NCBI RefSeq assembly: GCF_020169515.1
Contig: NZ_JAHMHW010000004.1
Coordinates: 434,001-498,000, forward strand
Reading direction: 5' to 3'
Length of the DNA stretch: 64,000 bases
Source: Paenibacillus vietnamensis
GTDB lineage: Bacteria > Bacillota > Bacilli > Paenibacillales > Paenibacillaceae
Part shown: positions 35,043 through 43,643 of the stretch, in pieces
How the letters are laid out: every line of letters begins with the position of its first letter
Numbering within the stretch: position 1 is the first letter of the stretch
The notes under the pieces: generated by a model
The model's input: only the letters and a program-made list of their open reading frames with translations
Told to the model about the DNA's origin: nothing
Database searches by the model: none
Translations under genes and position numbers: made by a program

Positions 35043-36617
35043 CTAATCCTGACGTTGTTTTCTAAGCACCGCCGGCGAGTAACCTTCAAGCTTTTTGAAC
35101 ACTTGCGTAAAATACGTATAGTCCGAAAACCCGACCTGTTCACTAATTTCATAAATGAGGTCATTGGTGCTCAGAATGAGCTCCTTCGCTTTGGCGATCC
35201 GCAAGCGATTGATATATTCCTTAAAGGAGATGCCGAATTCGCGCTTAAAAAGGTGACTGAAGTAATTGGGCGTCTTGCCCACATACTCTGCGAGCGTTTC
35301 GACCGTGAGCTCGCTCGTAAAGCTTTTGCGGATAAACTCGTCCGCACGGATCATGAGCGGACTAAGACCCTTCGATAACCGGGCGGCAGTCTCTTCGAAA
35401 ACGGAGACCACGCTCTCTCTGAATTCGTCGAACAGCAGAAATTCTTCGTGCACTTCGATGAATTCGATCCTCTCCTGGATCCGTTCGATCACATCGGAGG
35501 GGATATTTCGCGCCGTTACCTTCAGCATTTGCAGCAAACTGCAGGAGTAGGAGGATAAGCTCTTTCTGGCATACATGTGTTCTTGCTTGATGCGGTCGAA
35601 TTCGTGGCTCACCGTCAATGCGGCCGCAGCCAATTCCCCCCTTGAAAGCTGGGAAAAGAACCCCGAATTGTCCAGCAATCCGACAATAGCTTTGTCATGG
35701 ATCGTAGTGGAAGAATCGTAAATGTGAACCGAGCTCAATCCTGCATATACTCTTCTCGAAAGCGCCAGGTTCGCCTCGCGATGCAGCCTTTCAAATTCCG
35801 CCGCACTGCCGGGGCTGCTGATGCCGGCAGAGAAGGAGCTCCGGCACACGGACTTTGTCTCCCGGTTCCAATCCCGAAGCAGGCCCGCCACTTCATTGGC
35901 AAATTGGGTATAGTACAGAAAAGAATTGGTTTTCGCTTGTACGAGGAAAACCATCTTCCCGCCTTTGGAGCTCAGGCAGATCCCGCGTTCCGCCAGATCG
36001 CCGGATTGAAAGAGGCGAAGAACGGCATCCGTGGCCGATTTCGTTAAAGCCGAGTCGGATTTCCAATTCCCATCCAATTCGACTGTTATGCAGATCAGTG
36101 ACTCTGAAGCATCGAAACCGAAATATTGCTGCAAGCCTTCCAGAATAACCAACCGGTCAGTGAGGCTGCCCGTAAGCATCTCATCTGCAAAATTCGCTTT
36201 GTACGACGCCAGATATTTATGAAATTCCTGCTCCGTTGCCCGTTCGCGTATAATATCTTCCTTGATCTGCTGGATCAAGGCGATCAAATTGCGTACCCGA
36301 ATGGGCTTCATCTCATAATCCACGGCGTCCAGTTGGATGGCCTTCTTCAGGTACTCGAAATCGTTATAGCCGCTCAGGATGACAACCCGCGTCTCCGGTC
36401 TGATCTCCTTTATACGCTTAAGCAGCTCCAGACCATCCATGCCGGGCATTCGTACATCTGTCACCACGATTTCCGGCATAAGTTCGGTAAACCGCTGCAG
36501 CGCCTCCAGTCCGTTAGAGGCCGTAACCACTTGTTTAATATCCAAAGCGGCCCAATCAATTCCCTCCTCCATTCCCGACCGGATCTGTTCATCGTCGTCG
36601 GCAATCAACAGCTTCAT
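35043..36617 (-). CDS. YesN-type response regulator, REC plus AraC HTH
   Basis: Cytoplasmic response regulator of 524 residues, partner of the kinase at 36638. The receiver domain has LLIADDDEQ and phosphoacceptor Asp54 (IVVTDVRMPG). A central region of about 280 residues follows. The C-terminal AraC domain contains VETLAEYVGKTPNYFSHLF and IYEISEQVGFSDYTYFTQVF. It is the last gene of the receptor-permease-permease-kinase-regulator operon and is central to cluster 3, so it is the best candidate to bind the four 23-bp elements described here. The kinase stop is 20 bases upstream. Confidence 0.94.
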   Translation of the reverse strand: MKLLIADDDEQIRSGMEEGIDWAALDIKQVVTASNGLEALQRFTELMPEIVVTDVRMPGMDGLELLKRIKEIRPETRVVILSGYNDFEYLKKAIQLDAVDYEMKPIRVRNLIALIQQIKEDIIRERATEQEFHKYLASYKANFADEMLTGSLTDRLVILEGLQQYFGFDASESLICITVELDGNWKSDSALTKSATDAVLRLFQSGDLAERGICLSSKGGKMVFLVQAKTNSFLYYTQFANEVAGLLRDWNRETKSVCRSSFSAGISSPGSAAEFERLHREANLALSRRVYAGLSSVHIYDSSTTIHDKAIVGLLDNSGFFSQLSRGELAAAALTVSHEFDRIKQEHMYARKSLSSYSCSLLQMLKVTARNIPSDVIERIQERIEFIEVHEEFLLFDEFRESVVSVFEETAARLSKGLSPLMIRADEFIRKSFTSELTVETLAEYVGKTPNYFSHLFKREFGISFKEYINRLRIAKAKELILSTNDLIYEISEQVGFSDYTYFTQVFKKLEGYSPAVLRKQRQD

Positions 36618-36637
36618 CCCTGTTCACCTGCCATTCG

Positions 36638-38344
36638 TTAATCGATTTGAGGGATGAGTACCTCCACTCTGGTACCGATCCCGATCTTGCTTCTGAAAGT
36701 GAGGCCGAATCCTTGTCCGTAGCTCAATTTGATCCGGTCATCGATGTTTTTGAGCGCGAATACGTGTTTCGCTTCATGGTCGCTCTCCATCATTTGACGA
36801 ATGATCATTTCGTCCGTGCCCGCTCCGTTATCGGATACCATAAACCGGATCCCTTCCGCAGCCTTGGCTATTTCCACCTCGATATGGCCGCCCTCCACGA
36901 TTTGCTCCAATCCGTGAAGGATCGCATTTTCGACCAAAGGCTGCAGCACCAGCTTCGGCATTCGGCAGCTCATCAGATCCGGGTCCGCCTCCATATGAAG
37001 CTTGATGCGATCGCCATACTTACGTTGCTGGAGGAACATGTAACTTTCCAGAAAATCGAGCTCCTGGCGAACGGTCACGAGCGGCTCGCCATTATTGAGA
37101 ACATGTCTGAAAATTTCCGCCAGCGCTTCGATCTGCTCGCTTACGTCATAGTTTTTCCTTTTCACGGCCAGCCAATGAATGGAATCCAGCGTATTGTATA
37201 AAAAATGGGGATTGATTTGAGACTGCAGCGCAGTGATTTCCGCTTCCCTTTGCTTGATTTTGCCTATATAGACATCATTAATCGTGTCCTTCAATTGCTC
37301 GGTCATCCGAAGAAAGCCGTTACCGATTTCGCCGATTTCATCCCTGGAGTCAATGTCCAGCGAAATATTGAAATTGCCTGTCTTGAGCTTCGCCATCTCC
37401 TTCCGAAGCTTCTGCAAGGGCTTAAGCAAGTACTTGTACTGAACGAGAGAGAACAGAATGCCGAACAGGATGCATAACGAAAAGACAACGAGCAAGACGG
37501 TATTGACGGTCGTTTTTAACGTCGAGAACGAGCTCTCCGGGATCGACTGTACAAGCGTCAAGTTCATGTCCTTAATCGTATAGAAAAGAATAATAAGCTT
37601 CTCGCCTTCAATTTCAATCTTAAAAAAATCCTCTTTCAGCCGAAGCGCCCGTTGAATCGGTTCAACCACTCCGATCCGGTCGCCGATCAGGTCCCTTACT
37701 GACGATGACAGGACCAACCCGGTCTGATCGATCAGGAAGATTTGGGAACCGGCAACCGAATTGATGTTTTTGTAAAAGTCGTATAACAATTCTTCATTGA
37801 TCGTAAATTTCTCGTACCCGATCGTTCTCCCCAGCTTGCCAAAGTCCATAATCGCCCGATAAAAGGAGAGCTCGTGCGGAGCAGTGACCCAGAAGCCTTT
37901 CCCTTGCAGCTCCGAGGCATAGCTCTTGTTCGTCTCGCTCATCTCCGGCACGTCGATTCCTCGTTGATAGCGGAGCTCCTTCTCGGAGTACAGATGGATG
38001 GCATCGTAATATGGCTTGGATCCGATGATATCATCCATCCACGCATCGACATCCAGATAGGCTTGTTCAAATTCCGATGTGCTCAAGTATCCGCCTTGAA
38101 TAAATTGCTGAACCCCTTGATTGGACAGGATACGGAGCGAAATATCGTTCGTATCCGCGGCCAACGTTTCGAAATTCTGTTTCGTTTGCTTCAGCGTTTG
38201 AAGCGCGCTTTCGCTAGCCTTGCTTAAGGTCAGTTCGGCAAACCGGATATTTAAGTAGAAGCCGACCAGGATCAAGGGCAAAATAATAAAAAACGCGATG
38301 CAAATATACAATTTTGCGATGACCGGCATGTCTTTGAACTTCAC
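36638..38344 (-). CDS. YesM-type sensor histidine kinase
   Basis: Membrane kinase of 568 residues. The first membrane helix is at about 10-32, followed by an extracellular dCACHE-like sensor of about 250 residues, a second helix (about 283-305), a HAMP segment (KLKTGNFNISLDIDSRDEIG), the phosphoacceptor motif SQINPHFLYNTLDS (His380) and a HATPase domain (LQPLVENAILHG, DNGAG, FALKNIDDRI). It should sense the substrate taken up by the importer encoded just upstream. The 78-bp gap to the permease contains no clear promoter, so cotranscription with the importer is likely. Confidence 0.94.
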   Translation of the reverse strand: MKFKDMPVIAKLYICIAFFIILPLILVGFYLNIRFAELTLSKASESALQTLKQTKQNFETLAADTNDISLRILSNQGVQQFIQGGYLSTSEFEQAYLDVDAWMDDIIGSKPYYDAIHLYSEKELRYQRGIDVPEMSETNKSYASELQGKGFWVTAPHELSFYRAIMDFGKLGRTIGYEKFTINEELLYDFYKNINSVAGSQIFLIDQTGLVLSSSVRDLIGDRIGVVEPIQRALRLKEDFFKIEIEGEKLIILFYTIKDMNLTLVQSIPESSFSTLKTTVNTVLLVVFSLCILFGILFSLVQYKYLLKPLQKLRKEMAKLKTGNFNISLDIDSRDEIGEIGNGFLRMTEQLKDTINDVYIGKIKQREAEITALQSQINPHFLYNTLDSIHWLAVKRKNYDVSEQIEALAEIFRHVLNNGEPLVTVRQELDFLESYMFLQQRKYGDRIKLHMEADPDLMSCRMPKLVLQPLVENAILHGLEQIVEGGHIEVEIAKAAEGIRFMVSDNGAGTDEMIIRQMMESDHEAKHVFALKNIDDRIKLSYGQGFGLTFRSKIGIGTRVEVLIPQID

Positions 38345-38422
38345 GATAATGGTGACCTCGCTCCGGGAACCTTATTAGTAAGACTCCTAATCAGATTAAC
38401 AAGATCGGTTCCGTTACACAAG

Positions 38423-39259
38423 CTACCCTTTTACACCACCGGCGGTCAGGCCTTGGACAAAATACTTTTGCAGGAAAATAAAGAGCAGGATCAGCGGGAT
38501 CAGAACCATACACATGCCTGCGCTCATTAAGGTCCAGTTCGTCGTATATTGCCCTTGAAAATTAATGAGGCCGACAGAAATCGGGATCCCTTTCTCCGTC
38601 GTCAGTGTAGCAATTTGCGCCCACATCAATTCTCCCCACACGAAAGCGAAATTGAACACCGTGCAGGTAGCGACGGCACCGCCCGCGAGCGGGAAGACAA
38701 TTCTGAACATCGTATTTAATTCACTGCTGCCGTCAATTCTAGCTGCTTCGAGCAGCTCGTCGGGAATCGAGCGGAAGAAATTCCACAGAATAACAATGGT
38801 TCCCGGCAGCATCCAGCCCAGATAGGGAATGACGATCGGAACATAAACGAGCTTGAACAGCTCTAATTTCGACATCATCACGTACAGCGGAATAATCATG
38901 GACTCGCCCGGCAAAATCTGCAGCAGGAACAAGCCGCCGACGATCGCGCCGGCAAAAGGGACACGCAGTCTGGCCAGTGAGTAAGCCGCGAAAGTGGCCA
39001 GCACACTGCTGGAGAATAACGAGAGAATCGCAATCACGACGCTGTTCCCCAAATAATCGCCCAGACGGGCTGTCTTAAAAGCCTCCACAAAGTTATCAAA
39101 ACGAAATTGATTCGGAATTGACCACAAATTCCCATAAAACTCTTCCGATGTCTTCAGAGAAGTAAAGACGATAAATAAAACCGGATATAGCGTCACGACC
39201 GCCATCACAAGGAGGGCAAGGCGTATGAACAGCGTCGAATCCAATCTTCTAATATTCAT
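38423..39259 (-). CDS. CUT1 ABC transporter permease (MalG type)
   Basis: Second membrane subunit of the cluster 3 importer, 278 residues. ATG 39259 follows AGAGGTG and lies within the last codons of the upstream permease, an 11-bp overlap; a six-codon extension is less likely. It has about six membrane helices, the EAA loop LLEAARIDGSSELNTMFRI, and the C-terminus YFVQGLTAGGVKG. Confidence 0.92.
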   Translation of the reverse strand: MNIRRLDSTLFIRLALLVMAVVTLYPVLFIVFTSLKTSEEFYGNLWSIPNQFRFDNFVEAFKTARLGDYLGNSVVIAILSLFSSSVLATFAAYSLARLRVPFAGAIVGGLFLLQILPGESMIIPLYVMMSKLELFKLVYVPIVIPYLGWMLPGTIVILWNFFRSIPDELLEAARIDGSSELNTMFRIVFPLAGGAVATCTVFNFAFVWGELMWAQIATLTTEKGIPISVGLINFQGQYTTNWTLMSAGMCMVLIPLILLFIFLQKYFVQGLTAGGVKG

Positions 39260-40190
39260 ATACGTCACCTCTTGCAAGTTTCATCGCAATGAACATCACG
39301 ATGCCTACGAGGATTGTGAACAGCACGCCGATCGCTGCGGCGTATCCGAACTCGTTGTATCGGAAGCCGACATCCAGCATCTGCATCGGCACTGTTTTCG
39401 AATAATCGCCGGGTCCGCCTTTCGTCATCGTCATGACCACATCATAGGTTTTGAAAGAGCCGATGAGCACCAGCATCGAGACCAAACGGATCGTCGGCAT
39501 GATGAGCGGCAGGATAATCAGACGGATTTGGCGGAAATAGCTTGCCCCCTCCAGCCGGGCAGCCTCGAACATGGAAGCCGGAATGGTTACAATGGCCGTA
39601 TAAAACAGCATCATTACCCCGCCAGAGCCTTTCCAGCCGCTTACTACGGCCAATACCCACAGAACAAGACCAGGCTCGGACAGCCAGGCGTGCTGCAAAT
39701 TTTTGAGACCGATGAGCCCGAGAATGTGATTGACAAGCCCGGTAGCCGGATCGAGCATAAAGGTAAACATCAACCCGATGACGATAAACGGCATCATATT
39801 CGGCGCAAAGAATATAAGCCGAAACACGGCCCCTTCCCGATTGCCCGTACGATACACCAGCAAGGCCAGCAGCAGCCCCAGCAACAAGGCAACCGCAGAG
39901 GAAACAAGTGCAATAAAGATGGAATATTTGAACCCGTTAAGGGTCGTTTGATCGTGGAATAGTTCAATATAGTTGTTAAGGCCGACCAGCTTCATGCTCG
40001 TTAACGGACTCCATTCCGCAAAGGACAAGACCAGGTTCCAGACGACCGGAATGAGAACCGTAAAAGCAATAAAGATTGCGGCCGGGATTAACAACGCAAT
40101 CCCGAGTGCCCGTGTTTTGAAATGAATGGACCGTGCTTTCGGTTGTGGAACCGACGTATGCAAAGACTGAAGCTTCTCTTGTCGTATCAT
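39249..40190 (-). CDS. CUT1 ABC transporter permease (MalF type)
   Basis: First membrane subunit of the cluster 3 importer, 313 residues. ATG 40190 follows AGGAGGAGGG; a nine-codon extension would lie over this site. A basic N-terminal tail is followed by about six helices and the EAA loop MFEAARLEGASYFRQIRLI. It pairs with the permease at 38423 and the receptor at 40276. No ATPase is encoded nearby. Confidence 0.92.
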   Translation of the reverse strand: MIRQEKLQSLHTSVPQPKARSIHFKTRALGIALLIPAAIFIAFTVLIPVVWNLVLSFAEWSPLTSMKLVGLNNYIELFHDQTTLNGFKYSIFIALVSSAVALLLGLLLALLVYRTGNREGAVFRLIFFAPNMMPFIVIGLMFTFMLDPATGLVNHILGLIGLKNLQHAWLSEPGLVLWVLAVVSGWKGSGGVMMLFYTAIVTIPASMFEAARLEGASYFRQIRLIILPLIMPTIRLVSMLVLIGSFKTYDVVMTMTKGGPGDYSKTVPMQMLDVGFRYNEFGYAAAIGVLFTILVGIVMFIAMKLARGDVYEY

Positions 40191-40216
40191 CGTATGCCCT
40201 CCTCCTGACGGGAACA

Positions 40217-40252
40217 ATAATGGGCATAAGACGGAATGCTTATGCCCATTAT
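40217..40252 (-). other. Stable stem-loop between receptor and permease genes
   Basis: A perfect 14-bp stem (ATAATGGGCATAAG, 40217-40230, with 40239-40252) around an 8-base loop lies 23 bases after the receptor stop. No U-tract follows on the minus strand, so it looks like an mRNA-stabilising or processing hairpin that favours receptor over permease expression rather than a full terminator. Confidence 0.75.
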
Positions 40253-40275
40253 CGTGTTCAACTTATGGACTGCTG

Positions 40276-41583
40276 TTATTGTTTGACTGCATCCTGCCTC
40301 AATTTGTCGACCTCTTCGAGGGCAGTCTTCCCTTTGAAGATGTAGTTAGCCGGCATCTTATTTGCGTAGTAATCGTCGAGTTTCGGATCCAGAGCGCCGA
40401 TTTCTTTGGCAATTGTAGGATTGCCGGCGTCTCTTGCATACAGCTCCACCTTCGAATTCGGATCGGCTGGTTTCACGTCTTTCACCGAGACCGGCGCACC
40501 GTGATCGACCCGGTATTGAAGAACCTCCGAACTCGTCAAATACTTCAAGACCTCAACGGATGCTTCCGGATTCTTCACGTTCGCGGGAATCATATAACCG
40601 TTTGCGGCCCCTGCTACTTTCAAGCCCGTTCCATTGTGCGGCCAGGACAGAATCTGCGGATTTTTGATACCCGCGTCTTTAATCGCTCCATCGGCGAGGA
40701 AATTCACATAGGCCATAATCGCGACCTTTTCCGCCTTGAAGCCTGCCAGCACTTGATCCGAGGTGGCCGTCAGAGCGCCCTTACCCGGATACACAAATTC
40801 CTTGTCATAGAGGTTCTTCACTTCATCGAAGACTTTCACGACTGCCGGGTCAGTGAACGGAATTTTACCCTCAGACCACTCCTTCAGCTTCTGCTCGTTC
40901 GGCCAGATCGTCTGAAGTAAAAACCGGTGTGTCCAGCCTACCCATGCGTTCCCGAAAGGCGTTATGCCGAGCTTTTCCTTTATGGTGGACAGCGCCTGTG
41001 TAAACTCTTCCCATGTAGGTTGATCCGGCAGAGTCACTCCGGCTTTAACCAGCAAATCCTTGTTTGCAATCATGAGCCCGTATACAGGGGTATTCGGAAC
41101 CGAATAGATTTTGCCGTTGTACGTCCCCAGACCCAACGTACCGTCAATGAAGGAATTTTTCCACTCAGGGTCGGCATCCAGATAAGGCGTTAAATCCAGC
41201 GCCATATCGGCATTGACGAACGTTTCCATCGCGCCTGGCCAATAGAAAGCGAGATCGACCGGTTCGCCTGCAGAGATTGTCGTCTTAATCGTCTTCTCTA
41301 CGTTGTTATCGACAGGCTTGAAGGTGATATCGTATTTATCCTTGAAACGCTCCTGGATCATCTTTTGTTCTTCTTCCGCATTCGTATCGCCAGGCCAGGC
41401 GAACATCAAGGTCAGCTTAATCTTTTCACCCAAAGGCGCTGCGGTATCTGTATTGCCCTCTTCGTTTGGAGCCGTGCTGGAATCGTTGCCGGAGTTCGAA
41501 TTGCCTCCCCCGCAAGCGCTTACCAGTAGCGTAACACATAGGATCGCAATATAGATCAAACTTGATTTCCTGGACAAAAACAT
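40276..41583 (-). CDS. CUT1 sugar-binding lipoprotein
   Basis: Extracellular solute receptor of 435 residues, first gene of the cluster 3 importer operon. The lipoprotein signal ends in the lipobox VSAC (Cys24), then a Gly/Asn/Ser linker. The mature part has family 1 receptor features (GEPVDLAFYWPGAMETFVNAD, IYSVPNTPVYGLMIANKDLL, VAIMAYVNFLADGAIKDAG). The ribosome site is GGAGGGG before ATG 41583. Its promoter carries a 23-bp element and a possible cre site, so expression should need the substrate and the absence of preferred sugars. The ligand is unknown. Confidence 0.93.
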   Translation of the reverse strand: MFLSRKSSLIYIAILCVTLLVSACGGGNSNSGNDSSTAPNEEGNTDTAAPLGEKIKLTLMFAWPGDTNAEEEQKMIQERFKDKYDITFKPVDNNVEKTIKTTISAGEPVDLAFYWPGAMETFVNADMALDLTPYLDADPEWKNSFIDGTLGLGTYNGKIYSVPNTPVYGLMIANKDLLVKAGVTLPDQPTWEEFTQALSTIKEKLGITPFGNAWVGWTHRFLLQTIWPNEQKLKEWSEGKIPFTDPAVVKVFDEVKNLYDKEFVYPGKGALTATSDQVLAGFKAEKVAIMAYVNFLADGAIKDAGIKNPQILSWPHNGTGLKVAGAANGYMIPANVKNPEASVEVLKYLTSSEVLQYRVDHGAPVSVKDVKPADPNSKVELYARDAGNPTIAKEIGALDPKLDDYYANKMPANYIFKGKTALEEVDKLRQDAVKQ

Positions 41584-41614
41584 GGATGACCCCTCCCTAA
41601 TCTATTTCATTGAA

Positions 41615-41628
41615 TGCGCGCGCTTTCA
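41615..41628 (-). promoter_or_regulatory. Possible cre site at receptor promoter
   Basis: Minus-strand TGAAAGCGCGCGCA matches 12 of 14 positions of the CcpA consensus and lies just downstream of the -10 box, over the expected transcription start. It is weaker than the arabinan leader site. Confidence 0.4.
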
Positions 41629-41635
41629 TGTACAA

Positions 41636-41693
41636 ATTATACATAGGCACAATTCCCGGATACATCATGTAAAACTACAAATACTTTAGTTTT
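41636..41693 (-). promoter_or_regulatory. Cluster 3 element, site B, with -10 box
   Basis: On the minus strand a 23-bp element (41671-41693) with half-sites AAAACTA-N9-TAGTTTT, centre AAGTATTTG, lies 29 bp upstream of a perfect TATAAT (41636-41641). It drives the receptor/importer/two-component operon. Confidence 0.75.
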
Positions 41694-41798
41694 TCTTTGA
41701 AACGTTTTATTTTACGTCATTATTTACGAATATATAAATAATGAAGCAGGCCCATGCACAGAAACATGGGCCTGCTAATTGAAGAATAAATAAACTTA

Positions 41799-42552
<754 letters not shown>

Positions 42553-42581
42553 CCTTAACACCTCGATGTCTTTCAACGAAT

Positions 42582-42745
42582 TTAATGGCGATCGCCTACA
42601 AAAGTGTTTCGCAGCGTGCCGATGCCCTCTACCGTCGCCTCGGTAATGTCGCCCGGCTTAAGCCAAACCTGAGGCTTCTTCCCCATTCCCACGCCCGGAG
42701 GCGTACCCGTGCTAATGATATCCCCTGGTTGAATCGTAATGGTTT
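42582..42745 (-). pseudogene. C-terminal remnant of a fumarylacetoacetate hydrolase-family gene
   Basis: About 53 codons encode the conserved FAH C-terminus ([38 protein letters not shown]) ending in GDRH. Upstream of about 42745 the sequence abruptly becomes the rhamnosidase-like remnant, so a deletion fused the two. It lies 29 bp from the SDR start, as in FAH-SDR pairs that act on 2-keto-3-deoxy and diketo sugar acids. The exact junction is approximate. Confidence 0.75.
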
Positions 42746-43371
42746 GGGATCCGCCGCAAACCATGTCCCGCCCGGCTCGTCCGAAAGCTTCCATCCTTCC
42801 GGGATATCATTCGCTTTCACGCGTTCGGCAATCGCGCCCATAAAAATCGTATAGGTTTCGTCGGAATAGAACGTCACCGCATCGTCTACCATTACGCGCC
42901 AATCAGCCGTACCAGTCGCGAAATCTGCCAATGGCTCGCCGTACGCGTTCAGGCCTGTTCCGCTAACGGCCAGCCTCGGACCGATTGGCAGAGATGTCAT
43001 GGAATAATGCGGCTGATCCGATTTCATCGGATCGTTGACCAGATAGGTATTGAGCGACCATACTTGAACGGCAAAGACATTAACTCCAGTACGCAGGCTG
43101 GAGCTGACATCCATCGTCTCGTAATAATGTCTCCATCGATCTCCCTTGAGCGGCCCGGATCCGATCGGCTCTCCATTAATCCACAGCCGATATCGGGTAT
43201 TTGCACTAATAGAAGCTGCAATGCAGCAGGCTCATCCAGAAGAACGGCTAGCCGGTAAAAGAAGAACCGATTTTCTTTGGCATCCGGTGTAATCCCTTTC
43301 AGCTCGTAAGCTTCCCTTGGCGGTTTCATCCAATAAGCTCCACTCAGCTTGCACGGTTCAGGTTGTATCAT
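42745..43371 (-). pseudogene. N-terminal remnant of an alpha-L-rhamnosidase-like gene
   Basis: ATG 43371 opens a frame (MIQPEPCKLSGAYWMKPPRE ... FFFYRLAVLLDEPAALQL) that shifts near 43200-43215 into ISANTRYRLWINGEPIGSGP and MDVSSSLRTGVNVFAVQVW. This pattern resembles the N-terminal beta domain of bacterial alpha-L-rhamnosidases. It then continues to about 42745, where it is truncated into the FAH remnant. About 205 residues survive; the catalytic domain is missing. Its promoter, with a 23-bp element, is still recognisable. The rhamnosidase assignment is moderately sure. Confidence 0.7.
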
Positions 43372-43424
43372 TGCATCCCCTTCTCCTTCATCAGCCCATT
43401 TTCCTTATAAGAACCTAGATGTCC

Positions 43425-43482
43425 AATATATAGATACCAGGCTTCCAGATATACTCGAAAAATCTACAATTTCTTTTGTTTT
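43425..43482 (-). promoter_or_regulatory. Cluster 3 element, site D (degenerate), with -10 box
   Basis: A 23-bp sequence at 43460-43482 matches site B at 19 of 23 positions and continues with the same TTTTTCTTTG-type flank. On the minus strand a TATATT (43425-43430) lies 29 bp downstream, the same spacing as at the other sites. It belongs to the decayed rhamnosidase-like gene, and its divergence fits loss of selection. Confidence 0.6.
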
Positions 43483-43550
43483 TCTTTGGTTAGTTCTAAT
43501 TCTTTTTCGCTAAAGACCCAATTGGACAATGAACGGACTAGGAGGATAAA

Positions 43551-43607
43551 AAAGCTAAAGTTTTTGTAGTTTTTTAAATATCAGCGGCTGTCCTGTTCAC
43601 CTATAAT
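43551..43607 (+). promoter_or_regulatory. Cluster 3 element, site C, with -10 box
   Basis: On the plus strand AAAGCTA-N9-TAGTTTT (43551-43573, centre AAGTTTTTG; one half-site mismatch) lies 28 bp upstream of TATAAT (43602-43607). The gene controlled is the secreted hydrolase at 43644. No good -35 box is present. Confidence 0.72.
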
Positions 43608-43620
43608 GAAAACGCACTCA
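43607..43620 (+). promoter_or_regulatory. Possible cre site at hydrolase promoter
   Basis: TGAAAACGCACTCA matches 12 of 14 positions of the cre consensus and overlaps the expected transcription start of the 43644 gene. Confidence 0.4.
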
Positions 43621-43643
43621 AAATGACATATGGGAGGCAGAAA

